Positions 18,453-28,600 of a stretch of DNA of 64,000 nt are shown here, in pieces. How positions within the stretch are numbered: the stretch's first letter is position 1; each line of letters starts with the position of its first letter. The translations under genes and the position numbers were made by a program. Under the pieces are notes generated by a model. That model searched no databases and was not told where the DNA came from. It was given only the letters and a program-made list of their open reading frames with translations. The DNA comes from CAZJAH01 sp964544155 (GTDB taxonomy: Bacteria > Bacteroidota > Ignavibacteria > Kapaibacteriales > UBA2268), in contig CAZJAH010000006.1 of NCBI GenBank assembly GCA_964544155.1, forward strand, positions 1-64,000, given 5' to 3'.

Positions 18453-19458
18453 TAAAAAGGCTATCCTGCTTATTAATGTTGGTACCCCTGAAAGCCCTGA
18501 TAAAAAGGCCGTGAGGAAATATCTGTCAGAATTCTTGAATGACCCGCGAATGATAGATATGCCGGCAATGTTAAGGTATTTCCTGGTAAATTTCATCATA
18601 GTTCCATTCAGAGCTCCCAAATCTGCGAAATTATACAAGATCATGTGGAATGATAAGGGATCGCCGCTTCTATATTACACTAATAAACTAGTTGAAAAGG
18701 TAAATGCTAATTTAGGCGTCAATTATGATGTATATCCCGCGATGCGCTATGGTAATCCTTCCCTGAAAAAAGCTCTGACAGATATTAAAAATAAAAAATA
18801 TGATGAAATTATTGTTGTGCCTTTATTCCCGCAGTATGCGTCTTCCACTAGCGGTTCTATACTGGAATTGGTTTTTAATGAAATATCAGGATGGTATATT
18901 ATCCCTAAAGTAAGTTCGGTACCTACTTTTTATTCCAATGATCATTATCTTAACGCTGTTATTTCAAAATCTGATGATTTTGATATCAACAAGTACGACC
19001 ATGTGATTTTTTCTTATCACGGGCTTCCATTAAGCCATATTAACAGTTCACATCCCGAAATTGATGAAAGCAAGTGCTCCTGCCCGGATACAATGCCATC
19101 GCACGGCAGGTACTGTTACAAAGCTCAATGCTATGAGACAACAAGACTTCTGACTGATAAACTCAACTTGAGCAAAGATCGATATTCAGTCAGTTTTCAA
19201 TCTCGCTTCGCCAAAAAATGGCTGTCCCCTTTTACGGATGAACTGCTGAAAAAACTCGCCGGCAGGGGAATAAAAAGAATTCTTGTATTCGCGCCGTCAT
19301 TTGTTACTGACTGTCTTGAAACCATTGTTGAAATCAATTATGAATATAAAGAGTTATTCAAAAAATACGGTGGTGAAGAATTGGATCTTGTACCATCTTT
19401 GAATGATTCCGACGATTGGGCGGATGCCTTAACGCAAATAATCAGGCAAAACTTATAA
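18442..19458 (+). CDS. hemH: ferrochelatase
   Basis: HemH inserts Fe2+ into protoporphyrin IX to make heme b, at the membrane or in the cytoplasm. The catalytic His193 lies in FSYHGLP and Glu293 in FVTDCLETIVEI. Residues 212-230 carry four cysteines (Cys212, Cys214, Cys225, Cys230) just after the active-site loop. Some bacterial ferrochelatases bind a [2Fe-2S] cluster through internal cysteines, so these could be ligands. The 338-aa length is normal. It is the last gene of the receptor-permease-hemN-hemY-hemH run and converges with the GWxTD gene 46 bp away. Confidence 0.95.
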   Translation: MINNKKAILLINVGTPESPDKKAVRKYLSEFLNDPRMIDMPAMLRYFLVNFIIVPFRAPKSAKLYKIMWNDKGSPLLYYTNKLVEKVNANLGVNYDVYPAMRYGNPSLKKALTDIKNKKYDEIIVVPLFPQYASSTSGSILELVFNEISGWYIIPKVSSVPTFYSNDHYLNAVISKSDDFDINKYDHVIFSYHGLPLSHINSSHPEIDESKCSCPDTMPSHGRYCYKAQCYETTRLLTDKLNLSKDRYSVSFQSRFAKKWLSPFTDELLKKLAGRGIKRILVFAPSFVTDCLETIVEINYEYKELFKKYGGEELDLVPSLNDSDDWADALTQIIRQNL

Positions 19459-19504
19459 TTGCAGGTACATGTTATAAGCATAAATTATGTATGATATTCA
19501 TGCT

Positions 19505-20869
19505 TTATAGATCTTCCTCCGAAATAAGCCTGTAAACTCCTGTTTTCACGTTTTCGAAAGTATATTTTTTCATTATGTTATCGTACAACCAGATAATTCT
19601 GTTATTGCCGTCAACAAGTTTTGTTTCAATTTCAGAAGGCTTTCCTTTAAGAATGTAAATCATGCCCCGGTCGGTTTTAGCTCCGTCCTTTTCTGCAATG
19701 GTCTGAAAATTGAAAAAAGCGTAATCCACTCTTTCAAAATACTCAACCATTTTTTCATTATAGGGAGTTCCCGGAGTCGGGTCATTTTTTTCCCAATATT
19801 CGATCAATTTTTTGAATTGCTCTTTATCACTGCCTTTTTTCATTTTGTCGTGTTCATCTTCAGTAAGAATATAGTACATGGCATCTATGGCGTAATCCAG
19901 GGATTTAAAGGAAAGAGGCTCTTCAGTCCATATAACTTTGAATTTTTCTTTAAGTGTATCAGCGGAGCCTTCCTTAAATAACTTAAGGTTATAATAACCC
20001 GGTACCAGGGTATTTTTATCAATATTTACTTTGATCACACCAAGATCATAATCATAGTCATTACTCAAATCGTCGTCGATCAATTCCAAAGTAAGCTGAG
20101 CCGCCGATAGTTCTTTCGCAATGGAAATCCTTTTATTTCTTAGTAGTTCTGCTGCACCTGACAACCTGAGATCGGGTTTCCATACGTCATATCTTGTACC
20201 CCCGGCAGTTTTTTCAATGGAATAATAATAAATGTCCGGTTCTTTATAAGAAATCTGAGTCAGTACTCCTGCCCCATCCGCCCTAAAAGGTATATTGCCT
20301 CCAAGTACAAAGGGATCGATGATCCTTGTGCTCTCCCCTGCGAAGCTGAATACCGGCCGGCTTATATCGGCTTTGTTAAAAAAATCCTTATTGGCGTCTA
20401 CCTGCAATTCATTTGTATTATCTTTATTGCCATAGCTGTCGTTAATAACCGCCGTTAACGTGTAAATGCCTTTTGGTAAAACCAGGTCCAGGTACCCCTG
20501 TCTGTATTTTTTTTTGCTTACAGATTCTTCATATTTGCTGACAAAAACTGTATCCGACCAAAAAGAGCTTTTTCTGATAATACCCCTTTCGTCTCTGAAG
20601 GAAAAGTCTATCTGAGGAGTAGCTTTATAGCGTCCGCGGCTATCGATTTCTTCTTCATTTTGTGAGAAAAGCATGGCATTATAGAGCAGCTTGAAAAGGC
20701 TGATTACTCTTACAGAATCGGTACTTTCATGCGGAAAAACATGAGCTTCGAGAAAAAGCTCTTCTCCAAAAGTATAGTAAGCGCTTCTATCGAGCACTTC
20801 CTGGCTCTTAGCGGATACAGAGACCAAAATTAATATAAAAGCCGGAATAATCATTTTTTTTATTAGCAT
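19505..20869 (-). CDS. GWxTD domain-containing exported protein
   Basis: The 454-aa protein has a signal peptide (residues 1-22). The middle is probably beta-sandwich, and the C-terminal region carries features of the GWxTD family: YWEKNDPTPGTPYNEKMVEYFERVDYA near 375-401, then KTDRGMIYILKGKPSEIE. The name-giving motif is here reduced to GAKTDRG, with Trp replaced by Lys. The molecular function of the family is unknown; it is frequent in Ignavibacteria, Kapabacteria and Acidobacteria. It starts 3 nt after the ruvX stop and is the last gene of the ispF-kinase-ruvX unit. Confidence 0.82.
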   Translation of the reverse strand: MLIKKMIIPAFILILVSVSAKSQEVLDRSAYYTFGEELFLEAHVFPHESTDSVRVISLFKLLYNAMLFSQNEEEIDSRGRYKATPQIDFSFRDERGIIRKSSFWSDTVFVSKYEESVSKKKYRQGYLDLVLPKGIYTLTAVINDSYGNKDNTNELQVDANKDFFNKADISRPVFSFAGESTRIIDPFVLGGNIPFRADGAGVLTQISYKEPDIYYYSIEKTAGGTRYDVWKPDLRLSGAAELLRNKRISIAKELSAAQLTLELIDDDLSNDYDYDLGVIKVNIDKNTLVPGYYNLKLFKEGSADTLKEKFKVIWTEEPLSFKSLDYAIDAMYYILTEDEHDKMKKGSDKEQFKKLIEYWEKNDPTPGTPYNEKMVEYFERVDYAFFNFQTIAEKDGAKTDRGMIYILKGKPSEIETKLVDGNNRIIWLYDNIMKKYTFENVKTGVYRLISEEDL

Positions 20870-20872
20870 AGT

Positions 20873-21331
20873 TCAGCCTGCAGGATAATCTTCTAAAAAA
20901 TCTCTTAAAATTATAGCAGCGGAAAACTTATCAATATTTTCCTTCTGCTGCCTTCGCTTTTTTTTCATTTTTGTTTCTATCATTGTAGCGACGGCTAATT
21001 TCGATGTATATGATTCATCATGATAAATGACCTTAAGGCCTGTTTTCCTTTCGAGTGTTTCCCTGAATCTTTTTATCTCTTCAACAATATCCGACTCTTC
21101 GGTACCGTTACGGTATGGCATACCGAGTACTATCAATGCCGGCGATTCAATTTCAATAGCTTTTAAAAGTTCATCCCAGAAGTTATCTTCCTGGAAAAAA
21201 AAGGCGTACTTTGGTGATACTGTTACGTGCATGGGGTCACAGGTTGCCATTCCTACTCTTTTAAGTCCAAAATCGATCGCGCATAGTTTTTTATTTTTTA
21301 TTAATTCACTAATTTTTTTTTCTTTTGTCAT
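20873..21331 (-). CDS. ruvX: Holliday junction resolvase-like protein RuvX (YqgF)
   Basis: YqgF/RuvX is an RNase H-fold nuclease implicated in 16S rRNA 5' maturation and proposed as a Holliday junction resolvase. The fold signature is present: AIDFGLKRVGMATCD near residue 18 with the first Asp, GMPYRNGTEESDIVEEIKRF in the middle, and IYHDESYTSKLA with the second acidic pair. The Lys-rich segment before IDKFSAAIILRDFLEDY is typical. The 152-aa length is slightly longer than usual because of a 13-residue N-terminal extension. The start codon overlaps the stop of the upstream kinase gene by 4 bp. Confidence 0.92.
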   Translation of the reverse strand: MTKEKKISELIKNKKLCAIDFGLKRVGMATCDPMHVTVSPKYAFFFQEDNFWDELLKAIEIESPALIVLGMPYRNGTEESDIVEEIKRFRETLERKTGLKVIYHDESYTSKLAVATMIETKMKKKRRQQKENIDKFSAAIILRDFLEDYPAG

Positions 21332-23556
21332 TTGTTCTTTTTTGCCCTTAATGGAATTTCGAAAGTAACTTCAGTGCCTGAGCCTTTTTTTGAATCTATC
21401 ATTAGCCTTCCTCCGTGAAGTTCAGCCACATGCTGCATAATCATAGTGCCTATACCCGATCCGCCTTTATCGCCTGCAGTAGTAAAGTATGGTTTCAGGA
21501 TTTTCTTTTTTGTGTCTTCGTCCATACCCTTACCACTATCTTTGACGGTAAAGTAGGCATTTCTTGTATCCCGTCGGCATTTTAATTCAATAACGCCCTT
21601 TCTTGCGGGCATAGATTTGATACCGTTTTCCACGGCGTTCCTTAATGCTCTGATAAGCTTAGGCCTGTCGCAGGCAAGCATAAAATCTTCACTGCTATTA
21701 AGGAATTTAACACCGGGGAATACTGTCTCGTCAAATTCAGATAGTACCATTGCGCATATTTCACCGGCGCTGTGCTCACCCTTATCGATTTTTTCGTCTC
21801 TACCCACAGTTACGATATCCCTTACCCTTTGCATGAGAACCCTTGCCTGATGAATAATTTTTGACCGGCGCAGGCCATTATCGTCATCAACGTCGAGCTG
21901 TTCCGCATTCAGGCGAATAGTTGTAAGATTAGTCTGCATATCATGCGCGAGCTGCGCCCAGTTAGATAGCCTTTTCCTTTCCAGCTGTTCGGTAAGGTCG
22001 ATAGCTGTTAGTATAAAACCTCTGTAAGCTCCGGCAGGATTGAGCAGTATCTTAATCCTGCAAAGCCATTCTTTTGTGTCGCGGCCATCAATTACGGATA
22101 TTTTTTTGCTGGTTGATTCTTTTTTTATCATTGCCTGTTCGGCAAAATCAAGAATTGGTTCGGTTCTTTCCTGACGGCAGTAATAAGAGAACTGCCTGTT
22201 CAGAGGAATATTGGAAGAAACTCCGAGAAATTCTTTGCCTGCGGTATTAGCCCATTTAAGCCGGCCGTAATTATCCAGCTGAAGTATTATTCCGGATGAA
22301 GGCAGGGCTGTTATTTCGTTGAATACTCTGCTTTTATGCCGGTAAAGTTGTATGAATATCAGCAATGCGGCCGCAAGTATTATGGGTATTAGATATTCTT
22401 TAAATGATGAGATTATAGAATTCAGGAACCATAATGTATTCGGTTCTCGTTTTAGCACTATACTTGCATTATCTGACGTTATCACCAGAATATCCGCTAT
22501 TGGGCAAATATTTATATTGCCGGCAAGGATTTCTCCAAAATTAATATGCACTGAAGATATCATCCTGCCTGCGGCGTCATAAGTCATCATTCCATTTCTG
22601 AATATTATATAGATAAGATCGTCTTTGGCCAGTAATCTTAAAGGCTCAATATAATTTCGGGGTATTTCGGCAGAAAAAACAGGCTCATGTTCATTACCAT
22701 ACATTATAGATTTAAGTGAATAATATCCATCATAAGTTTCCAGGTATATCAATGTGCCTTTTTGTATACCGCGGGCTATTCTATCAATAGGGGCGTCAAT
22801 CCAAACCGAAGATTTTTTTTTGTTAACTGATTCTATCAATGTGCTCGCGGTTTCGGGGCTTCCTTTTGCCGTAATTATTTGATCCGCGAGCGATAATACA
22901 AATATGGAATCACTGAAACTTGTTGTATGGCCGAATTTTTTTTCGAAATTTTTATCCAGAAAATCAATCTGGTATCCTGAAATCCCGCTGGTGATTAAGG
23001 CCAAAGGTATTTCTTCAATTCCTGTCAAATGTACAGATTCAATTTCTCTTCCCGCTAATCTCAGGCTGAGCTTACTATCGTTAATTGAAAGCGCGTAAAC
23101 ATCTTTATCAAATTTGATCAGGATATGATTATCAAATGATCCTTCTATAGAAGGATTTGCCCTATTTAAAACTTCGAACGAAGTTATCTGAATGGAATTG
23201 ATAATTTCCAGCTCCGGGCTGATCAGACTTGCCATGTATTCATTGTTTGTTTTCCAGGTTATAACAAGCTTGTCACGATACGAAATACCATCATAAATAA
23301 ATGCGTTATTCAGAGTTATCCCCAGGGAAGAATTTTCATCCGGGCCTTTCCACGTTTTAATAACATCTGCTTCATTTGCCCACAGAGGCTTAATAAGATA
23401 GCTGAATGTGCTGTCAGGACTGCCTCCGTCTCCAACAATGAGCCTCGAGCCCTCGTAAATTTCCTTTTTTTCGTAGGAAACCGGAAGGTTGTGCTCATCC
23501 GCGCAAGAAGCAAGAAAAAGCTGCAGGAATAATATGTAAATTATTTTTTTAAACAT
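21328..23556 (-). CDS. sensor histidine kinase with lipobox and periplasmic domain
   Basis: A 742-residue kinase. The best start is the ATG at 23556 (a GTG four codons earlier is possible). It begins with a short hydrophobic segment ending LFLASC, a lipoprotein signal-peptidase II box, followed by about 350 residues of beta-rich, propeller-like sensor. A transmembrane helix lies near residue 380 (YLIPIILAAALLIFIQLY), then a PAS domain, HisKA with the phosphoacceptor His in QLAHDMQTNL, and a HATPase with N-box RNAVENGIKS, G1 DSGKGMD and G2 GGSGIG. No response regulator is adjacent. It overlaps ispF by 8 bp and ruvX by 4 bp, so it is in their transcription unit. The ligand is unknown. Confidence 0.88.
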   Translation of the reverse strand: MFKKIIYILFLQLFLASCADEHNLPVSYEKKEIYEGSRLIVGDGGSPDSTFSYLIKPLWANEADVIKTWKGPDENSSLGITLNNAFIYDGISYRDKLVITWKTNNEYMASLISPELEIINSIQITSFEVLNRANPSIEGSFDNHILIKFDKDVYALSINDSKLSLRLAGREIESVHLTGIEEIPLALITSGISGYQIDFLDKNFEKKFGHTTSFSDSIFVLSLADQIITAKGSPETASTLIESVNKKKSSVWIDAPIDRIARGIQKGTLIYLETYDGYYSLKSIMYGNEHEPVFSAEIPRNYIEPLRLLAKDDLIYIIFRNGMMTYDAAGRMISSVHINFGEILAGNINICPIADILVITSDNASIVLKREPNTLWFLNSIISSFKEYLIPIILAAALLIFIQLYRHKSRVFNEITALPSSGIILQLDNYGRLKWANTAGKEFLGVSSNIPLNRQFSYYCRQERTEPILDFAEQAMIKKESTSKKISVIDGRDTKEWLCRIKILLNPAGAYRGFILTAIDLTEQLERKRLSNWAQLAHDMQTNLTTIRLNAEQLDVDDDNGLRRSKIIHQARVLMQRVRDIVTVGRDEKIDKGEHSAGEICAMVLSEFDETVFPGVKFLNSSEDFMLACDRPKLIRALRNAVENGIKSMPARKGVIELKCRRDTRNAYFTVKDSGKGMDEDTKKKILKPYFTTAGDKGGSGIGTMIMQHVAELHGGRLMIDSKKGSGTEVTFEIPLRAKKNK

Positions 23557-24019
23557 GAGACAATTCACATACAGCCATAGCAGCTATGCCTTCTCCTCTG
23601 CCAATTGGGCCTAACATTTCATTGGTTGTTGCTTTAATATTAACTTTATCGATATAAATTCCGCAAATTTCTGCAATGTTTTTTTTCATTTGTAATTTAT
23701 GATCTTTCAGTTTTGGTGCCTCGAGAATAACCGTTGCATCAATATTGACGATATTAATGCCATTTTTGATAATCATGTTAATTGTTTTTGATAGAAGTTC
23801 CATACTGTCGGCACCTTTGTACCGGGGGTCGTTATCCGGGAAATGCTCTCCTATATCGCCCAGCCCCGCCGCTCCGAGCAGGGCGTCGATAATGGCATGC
23901 GCGAGTACATCGCCGTCACTGTGAGCCACAGGCCCGGTTTCGGAGGGTACTTTCACTCCTCCCAGTATAAGATCCCTGCCTTTTTCAAGCCTGTGTATGT
24001 CGTATCCTGTGCCTGTCAT
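23549..24019 (-). CDS. ispF: 2-C-methyl-D-erythritol 2,4-cyclodiphosphate synthase
   Basis: IspF makes MEcPP from CDP-methylerythritol 2-phosphate in the MEP isoprenoid pathway. Metal ligands Asp7 and His9 (GYDIH) and His41 (LAHAIIDALLGA) are present. The loops AHSDGDV and DIGEHFPDNDP, and the C-terminal EMLGPIGRGEGIAAMA signature, are all in place. The 156-aa length is standard, and no IspD fusion is seen. It is the first gene of a minus-strand unit, divergent from xseA with 68 bp between start codons. Confidence 0.97.
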   Translation of the reverse strand: MTGTGYDIHRLEKGRDLILGGVKVPSETGPVAHSDGDVLAHAIIDALLGAAGLGDIGEHFPDNDPRYKGADSMELLSKTINMIIKNGINIVNIDATVILEAPKLKDHKLQMKKNIAEICGIYIDKVNIKATTNEMLGPIGRGEGIAAMAVCELSHV

Positions 24020-24087
24020 TTTTTTACTTTTTTAAAAAATAATATTTTATATTTGTTAAAAATACAGTTTAAATAATTTATTTAAAA

Positions 24088-25305
24088 ATGGCATTAAAAC
24101 TAAGCAAAGAAAGTCAGCCCTTAACAGTAAGCAATCTGACCAATGATATAAAGCAAACCCTGGAAAATTCCTTCGCGATGATAAGCGTAAAAGGTGAGAT
24201 CTCAAATTTCAAACAGCACTCATCCGGCCACAGATATTTTACACTTAAGGATGATAAAGCCCAAATTGCATGCACTATGTGGAAGCACCGCTACCTGAAT
24301 TTTGTGCCGGCAGACGGCATGCTGGTGGTTATAAACGGATCGGTAACGGTTTATCCGCTCAGAGGGAATTACCAGATAGATTGCGCGAGTATGGACCCCG
24401 CCGGCAAAGGTGATCTGCACATTGCTTTCGAAGCACTGAAAAAAAAGCTAAGCGAAAAAGGCTATTTTGCTGTAGAAAGGAAACGGCCTATCCCTGTGCT
24501 CCCGATGAAGATCGGTGTTGCTACATCACCCACCGGTGCCGCTATTAAAGACATTATCAGCACAATTGCCAGAAGGTTTCCTGCTGCTGAGGTTTACTTC
24601 CGGCCCACACTTGTTCAGGGTGATGGCGCCGCAAAGGATATAGCTGACGCTGTGAAGCAGTTAAATGATTCTCCGGCGGATATAATCATAATCGGACGCG
24701 GAGGAGGCTCACTGGAAGACCTTTGGTGTTTTAATGAGGAGATCGTGGCTGACGCGATATTTAATTCAGCTAAACCTATTATCTCAGCTGTAGGCCATGA
24801 AACTGATTTCACTATTTCGGATTTCACTGCTGACCACCGCGCGGCAACACCGACAGCCGCAGCAGAAATGGCAACACCTTACCTCAAAGAAGAGCTGCTC
24901 AGAGGGCTGGAGCGCCACTCAGAATTACTTGCCAAAGCGCTTAAGGCCAGGCTCGATAAAATGAAGGAAATAATCGCAGCCATCCGGGGAGATAGAACTT
25001 CACGAAGGATCAGGGAAAAGATAAACATCTACAATCAATATCTGGATGATTTGGAAAGCAGAATGAAGCAGCAACTTAAGTTCAGGATTAAATCAGACAG
25101 ACAGAAGCTTGATGGTGTGGATTCACTGCTGAAGTCGCTGCATCCGCTTAACCCATTGAAAAGGGGTTTCGCCTTACTTAAGGCCGGCGATGAATTCATT
25201 ACTAATAAAAATGAACTGAAAGACTTCAAGCGCTTCGAAGTGATCAGAAAAAATGATACCGCCAGGGTAAAACTGGAAAAAATATTGCCCAGACAGCTAT
25301 TTTAA
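24088..25305 (+). CDS. xseA: exodeoxyribonuclease VII large subunit
   Basis: XseA with XseB forms a single-strand-specific exonuclease of repair and recombination. The N-terminal OB fold (residues about 8-105, including ISVKGEISNFKQHSSGHRYFTLKD) is followed by the catalytic domain with GVATSPTGAAIKDII, IIIGRGGGSLEDLWCFNEE and SAVGHETDFTISDFTADHRAATPTAAAE, then a coiled-coil C-terminus. A TATATTTG at 24048-24055 is a possible -7 element, although no -33 TTG is visible. xseB follows after 48 nt. Confidence 0.96.
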   Translation: MALKLSKESQPLTVSNLTNDIKQTLENSFAMISVKGEISNFKQHSSGHRYFTLKDDKAQIACTMWKHRYLNFVPADGMLVVINGSVTVYPLRGNYQIDCASMDPAGKGDLHIAFEALKKKLSEKGYFAVERKRPIPVLPMKIGVATSPTGAAIKDIISTIARRFPAAEVYFRPTLVQGDGAAKDIADAVKQLNDSPADIIIIGRGGGSLEDLWCFNEEIVADAIFNSAKPIISAVGHETDFTISDFTADHRAATPTAAAEMATPYLKEELLRGLERHSELLAKALKARLDKMKEIIAAIRGDRTSRRIREKINIYNQYLDDLESRMKQQLKFRIKSDRQKLDGVDSLLKSLHPLNPLKRGFALLKAGDEFITNKNELKDFKRFEVIRKNDTARVKLEKILPRQLF

Positions 25306-25353
25306 ATTAAATAGTTTTTTGAAGTTTAACAAAAAATAAATAGAGATAGAATA

Positions 25354-25605
25354 ATGGAAGAAATAAAATTAACATTTGAAGAGCAGATCCAAAGGATAGA
25401 GGAAATCGCAGAAAATCTCGATAACAGCGATGAACCCATAGACGAGCTGCTTAAGCAATTTGAAGAAGGCATGAAACTTGTCGGCTATTGCCGCGGTTAC
25501 CTGGAAAAAACCGAACAAAAGATAATCGAGATATCCAAGCTCAGCATTAGCAATGAATCAGCAAGCGGCAATTTAAATAAAACCGATGAAGATGTCAGCG
25601 AATAA
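25354..25605 (+). CDS. xseB: exodeoxyribonuclease VII small subunit
   Basis: The 83-aa helical protein has the XseB core: TFEEQIQRIEEIAENLDNSDEPIDELLKQFEEGMKL, followed by a helix ending YLEKTEQKIIEI. Several copies wrap the XseA coiled coil. The C-terminal 20 residues are a divergent acidic tail. The last 11 bp overlap the 3' end of the convergent giant LamG gene, which is unusual for two genes of different function. Confidence 0.93.
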   Translation: MEEIKLTFEEQIQRIEEIAENLDNSDEPIDELLKQFEEGMKLVGYCRGYLEKTEQKIIEISKLSISNESASGNLNKTDEDVSE

Positions 25606-28600
25606 CTGACATTATGCCTTTATCCCTGTAAAGGCCTGCTTCAAGTACATAATAATACACACCGGATTGGTAATCCCTGCCGGAGAGTTCAACGTTGTAG
25701 CGGCCGGGCTCAAGTTCTGTTGTGCCGTCAAGCGGCATGTCGATGAGCCTGCCGTCGCGGCTGTAAATACTCAGGACGGGTCTCACTTTTTCTCCAAGAG
25801 AGAATTCGATCTTTGTTGATTCAGACCAGGGATTGGGGCTGTTTCCTCTGAGCTGTGAACTTTCTCCGGTAAATTTAAAATAAGTAAGATTGCATTTACC
25901 TTCGGAATTGAAGAATCCCGAATCACCATAAGGCTGTATATCCAGGAACAGAATTGAATCGGTGCTAAATTCACCTGTATGCAGAGTTATTGAAGTTCTG
26001 ACCGTATCAGGTATCACAATTGTAAAATCCATCTCGGCAATGGTTCCGGCTTCAAGTGAATCAGTATCTTTAAAGGATAGCCTAATCATACCCGGATCGT
26101 AAGTGGTATTCAATTCACCACTGGTGAAATTTCTTGCTTCGATAAATTTCAATGCATAGGGGTTGTATTCGAAATCAATATCGAAATTCAGGGCTTCCAG
26201 CCAGATCTTTTCGCCCTGTATGCTGTCGGCGAAGTCCTTTTCGTTAATAACAGGCACGGTGATCATACCGCTGAGCTGCCCGTAAAGGTCATCCGGTATG
26301 GTAAATGTACCGGCAAGGTCAAAGCCAACTGGAAAGGCAGGAGCATACCCAATTCCTTCATAAGTGAATTGATCTTCCAGGAAACAGGGGTCATCGCTAT
26401 AAACGGCAGTGGTATGAAGCAGGGATTCCGAGCGCCTGGGGCAGTACCTGATAATGGCCATCGCTGTGTCGCCGGGTAGAATCTCGCTATCCCCCGTAGG
26501 CTCGGAAAATAGATATTCCACTCCGTCCAAGAATTCCCCGAAATCATTGACCTTTATGGGAACATCGCCCGTATTTTTAACATAAAGGGTATCTTCGGCA
26601 CAATCAAGCACCCGTACGGAATCGAAATTCATTGTGTTCAGTACTTCGAACTCAGGCTTCTGAATGATGATAAGCGCGCTGTCCCTTTGAGTAATAAGCT
26701 GATAGAGAATTACTTCCTCGGTATCAAAAAACAGGCTGTCGATAAAGATTTTAAAGGTATCCCTTTCTACCTTAGGTACGAACTTAGCTAAAAGGAATGG
26801 CCTGACGGAATCTACTTCACAGAAATTTTTCAGGGTAAATAATGTACCCAGGCTGTCAGAATCATCCGCGTCTATATAAGGCAAATAGGGATCGCAATAA
26901 TCCTGCAGGTATATCGATTCGGCGCCGGCATAATCAAGCTTTGTTGTATCATACTTCAGGCGCATGGTTATATCCACAAATTCCGCCGGAATATCAGGAT
27001 TGGAATATACTGGAATTCTCAGAGTATCACAGTTAATAACTCTGAAGGTATCTAACCTGGACCTTTGCCTGTCGAAATTGAATGAGAGCTCAAAAGCGGG
27101 CGCGAAGCCGCTGCCTTCAACGCTTACTGTGGAATCGACATAAACGCATGGCTCACTTATATGAAGGGCCATTTTTGCTTTATAATAACGCACTGCCCTC
27201 GGCTTGAAATCAACTTCGATATTAAAAGTTTCCGAAGAGTCATATTCGATATAAAAAGGCCTGCCGTCACTGTCACTCGCGGTAAAAACCCTTTCATCCG
27301 GTATAAAGGTGATCGAATCCACTCTGATCTTCGATCTTTGGGGATTAACATCCAAGCCGGGTATGCTGTATTCCACATACTGCGGCGCGGCGAACGTATC
27401 TACTCTGGTGGGAGGGAAATAAACATTAAACCTGTCCGGTTCTGTAAGAAGTGCCTGAATGCCTGACAGGTATGAGTTGTATTCATTTGACCAGCCTGAA
27501 CCCCGCGCTTTAACATGAATACGAGCGGAATGGTCAAGCAAGTCTCTTTCCGAAGGCACTCTGGGGCAGTAAATCACTTTTAATATGGAGGTGCTCATTG
27601 GGGATAAACTGAATGGAAATACTGATCCCTGCGAGTTGTACTCATACGATTCCCAAGTGAAAAATTCTGTGGCGGCATCAGTGATATTCTCATCATCGAT
27701 CCAAATGCTGTCAATATTCATATCAAAGACAAGGGAGCGGTTTATTAGCTGGATTTCCCTTTCTTCACAGTCGCAGGGCCTTATTTTTCCGAAGCTGACC
27801 ACCGACAGCGGCATTTCAAGCGGAATGATCTCTCCTTCGCCTAAAAGGTCGCCCGATTCTTCCACATTGCATGGTTCTGAAGAATATGCCTTCAGCTTTC
27901 CGTCATAGGTTTTGCTTTCAGTGGGAGCAAACCTGACTATCACCATTACAGAATCTCCGGGAGCAAGCTGCTTAGGCAGGTCTCGCGGCCATAGTATTTC
28001 AAAACCTTCATCGGCTGTAACGCTGTCCAGCCGGATTGAGGCTACTGATACATTTTCGACAGTCATTGTATCCATCCTGGTATCTCCGGCCTCAACCGTA
28101 CCGAAATCAACATTGGCGGTAACAAATATCTTCGGCCTGAGAGATGTTCCGAGCAGTTCACCGGCAAATTTCTCCCCGTCCTGAGTTTCGTAGCGGATAT
28201 AGGCCCTGTCCGCCCTATCCAGTGTTACGTCGTCAGGGATATAATCAAATATCAGCAGGGCTCTGTCTCCAGCGCCTAAGTCGAAAGCATCATTCAATGT
28301 GAAATCCGCGCCACTGACAACTGTCCTGACATGGCTGAATTTACCCGAAGGGTCATCCAGCACAAAATTGCTCAAAGTAAGTGGCTGTCCGGTATTATTG
28401 GTTATGATCAGCGTATCTCTGCTGCTTTGGCAGCCAATAACATTACCCGTTTCCATCACATAAGGTTCATAGAGGAATGTTTCCGTATATCCCCTGCCTC
28501 TTACCGGAATGCAGCGCGATTCGTAACATCTTTGGTCAAAAATACAAATTTCATCAAAGTATTCCAGCGGCTCAGAAGGCTTGAAAGTCAAATCGACAGA

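Noticed and set aside
19472..19509. AT-rich hairpin between hemH and the GWxTD gene
   Set aside because: TATAAGCAT/ATGCTTTATA pairs only with a bulge, overlaps the GWxTD stop codon and has no T-run, so terminator function is not supported.
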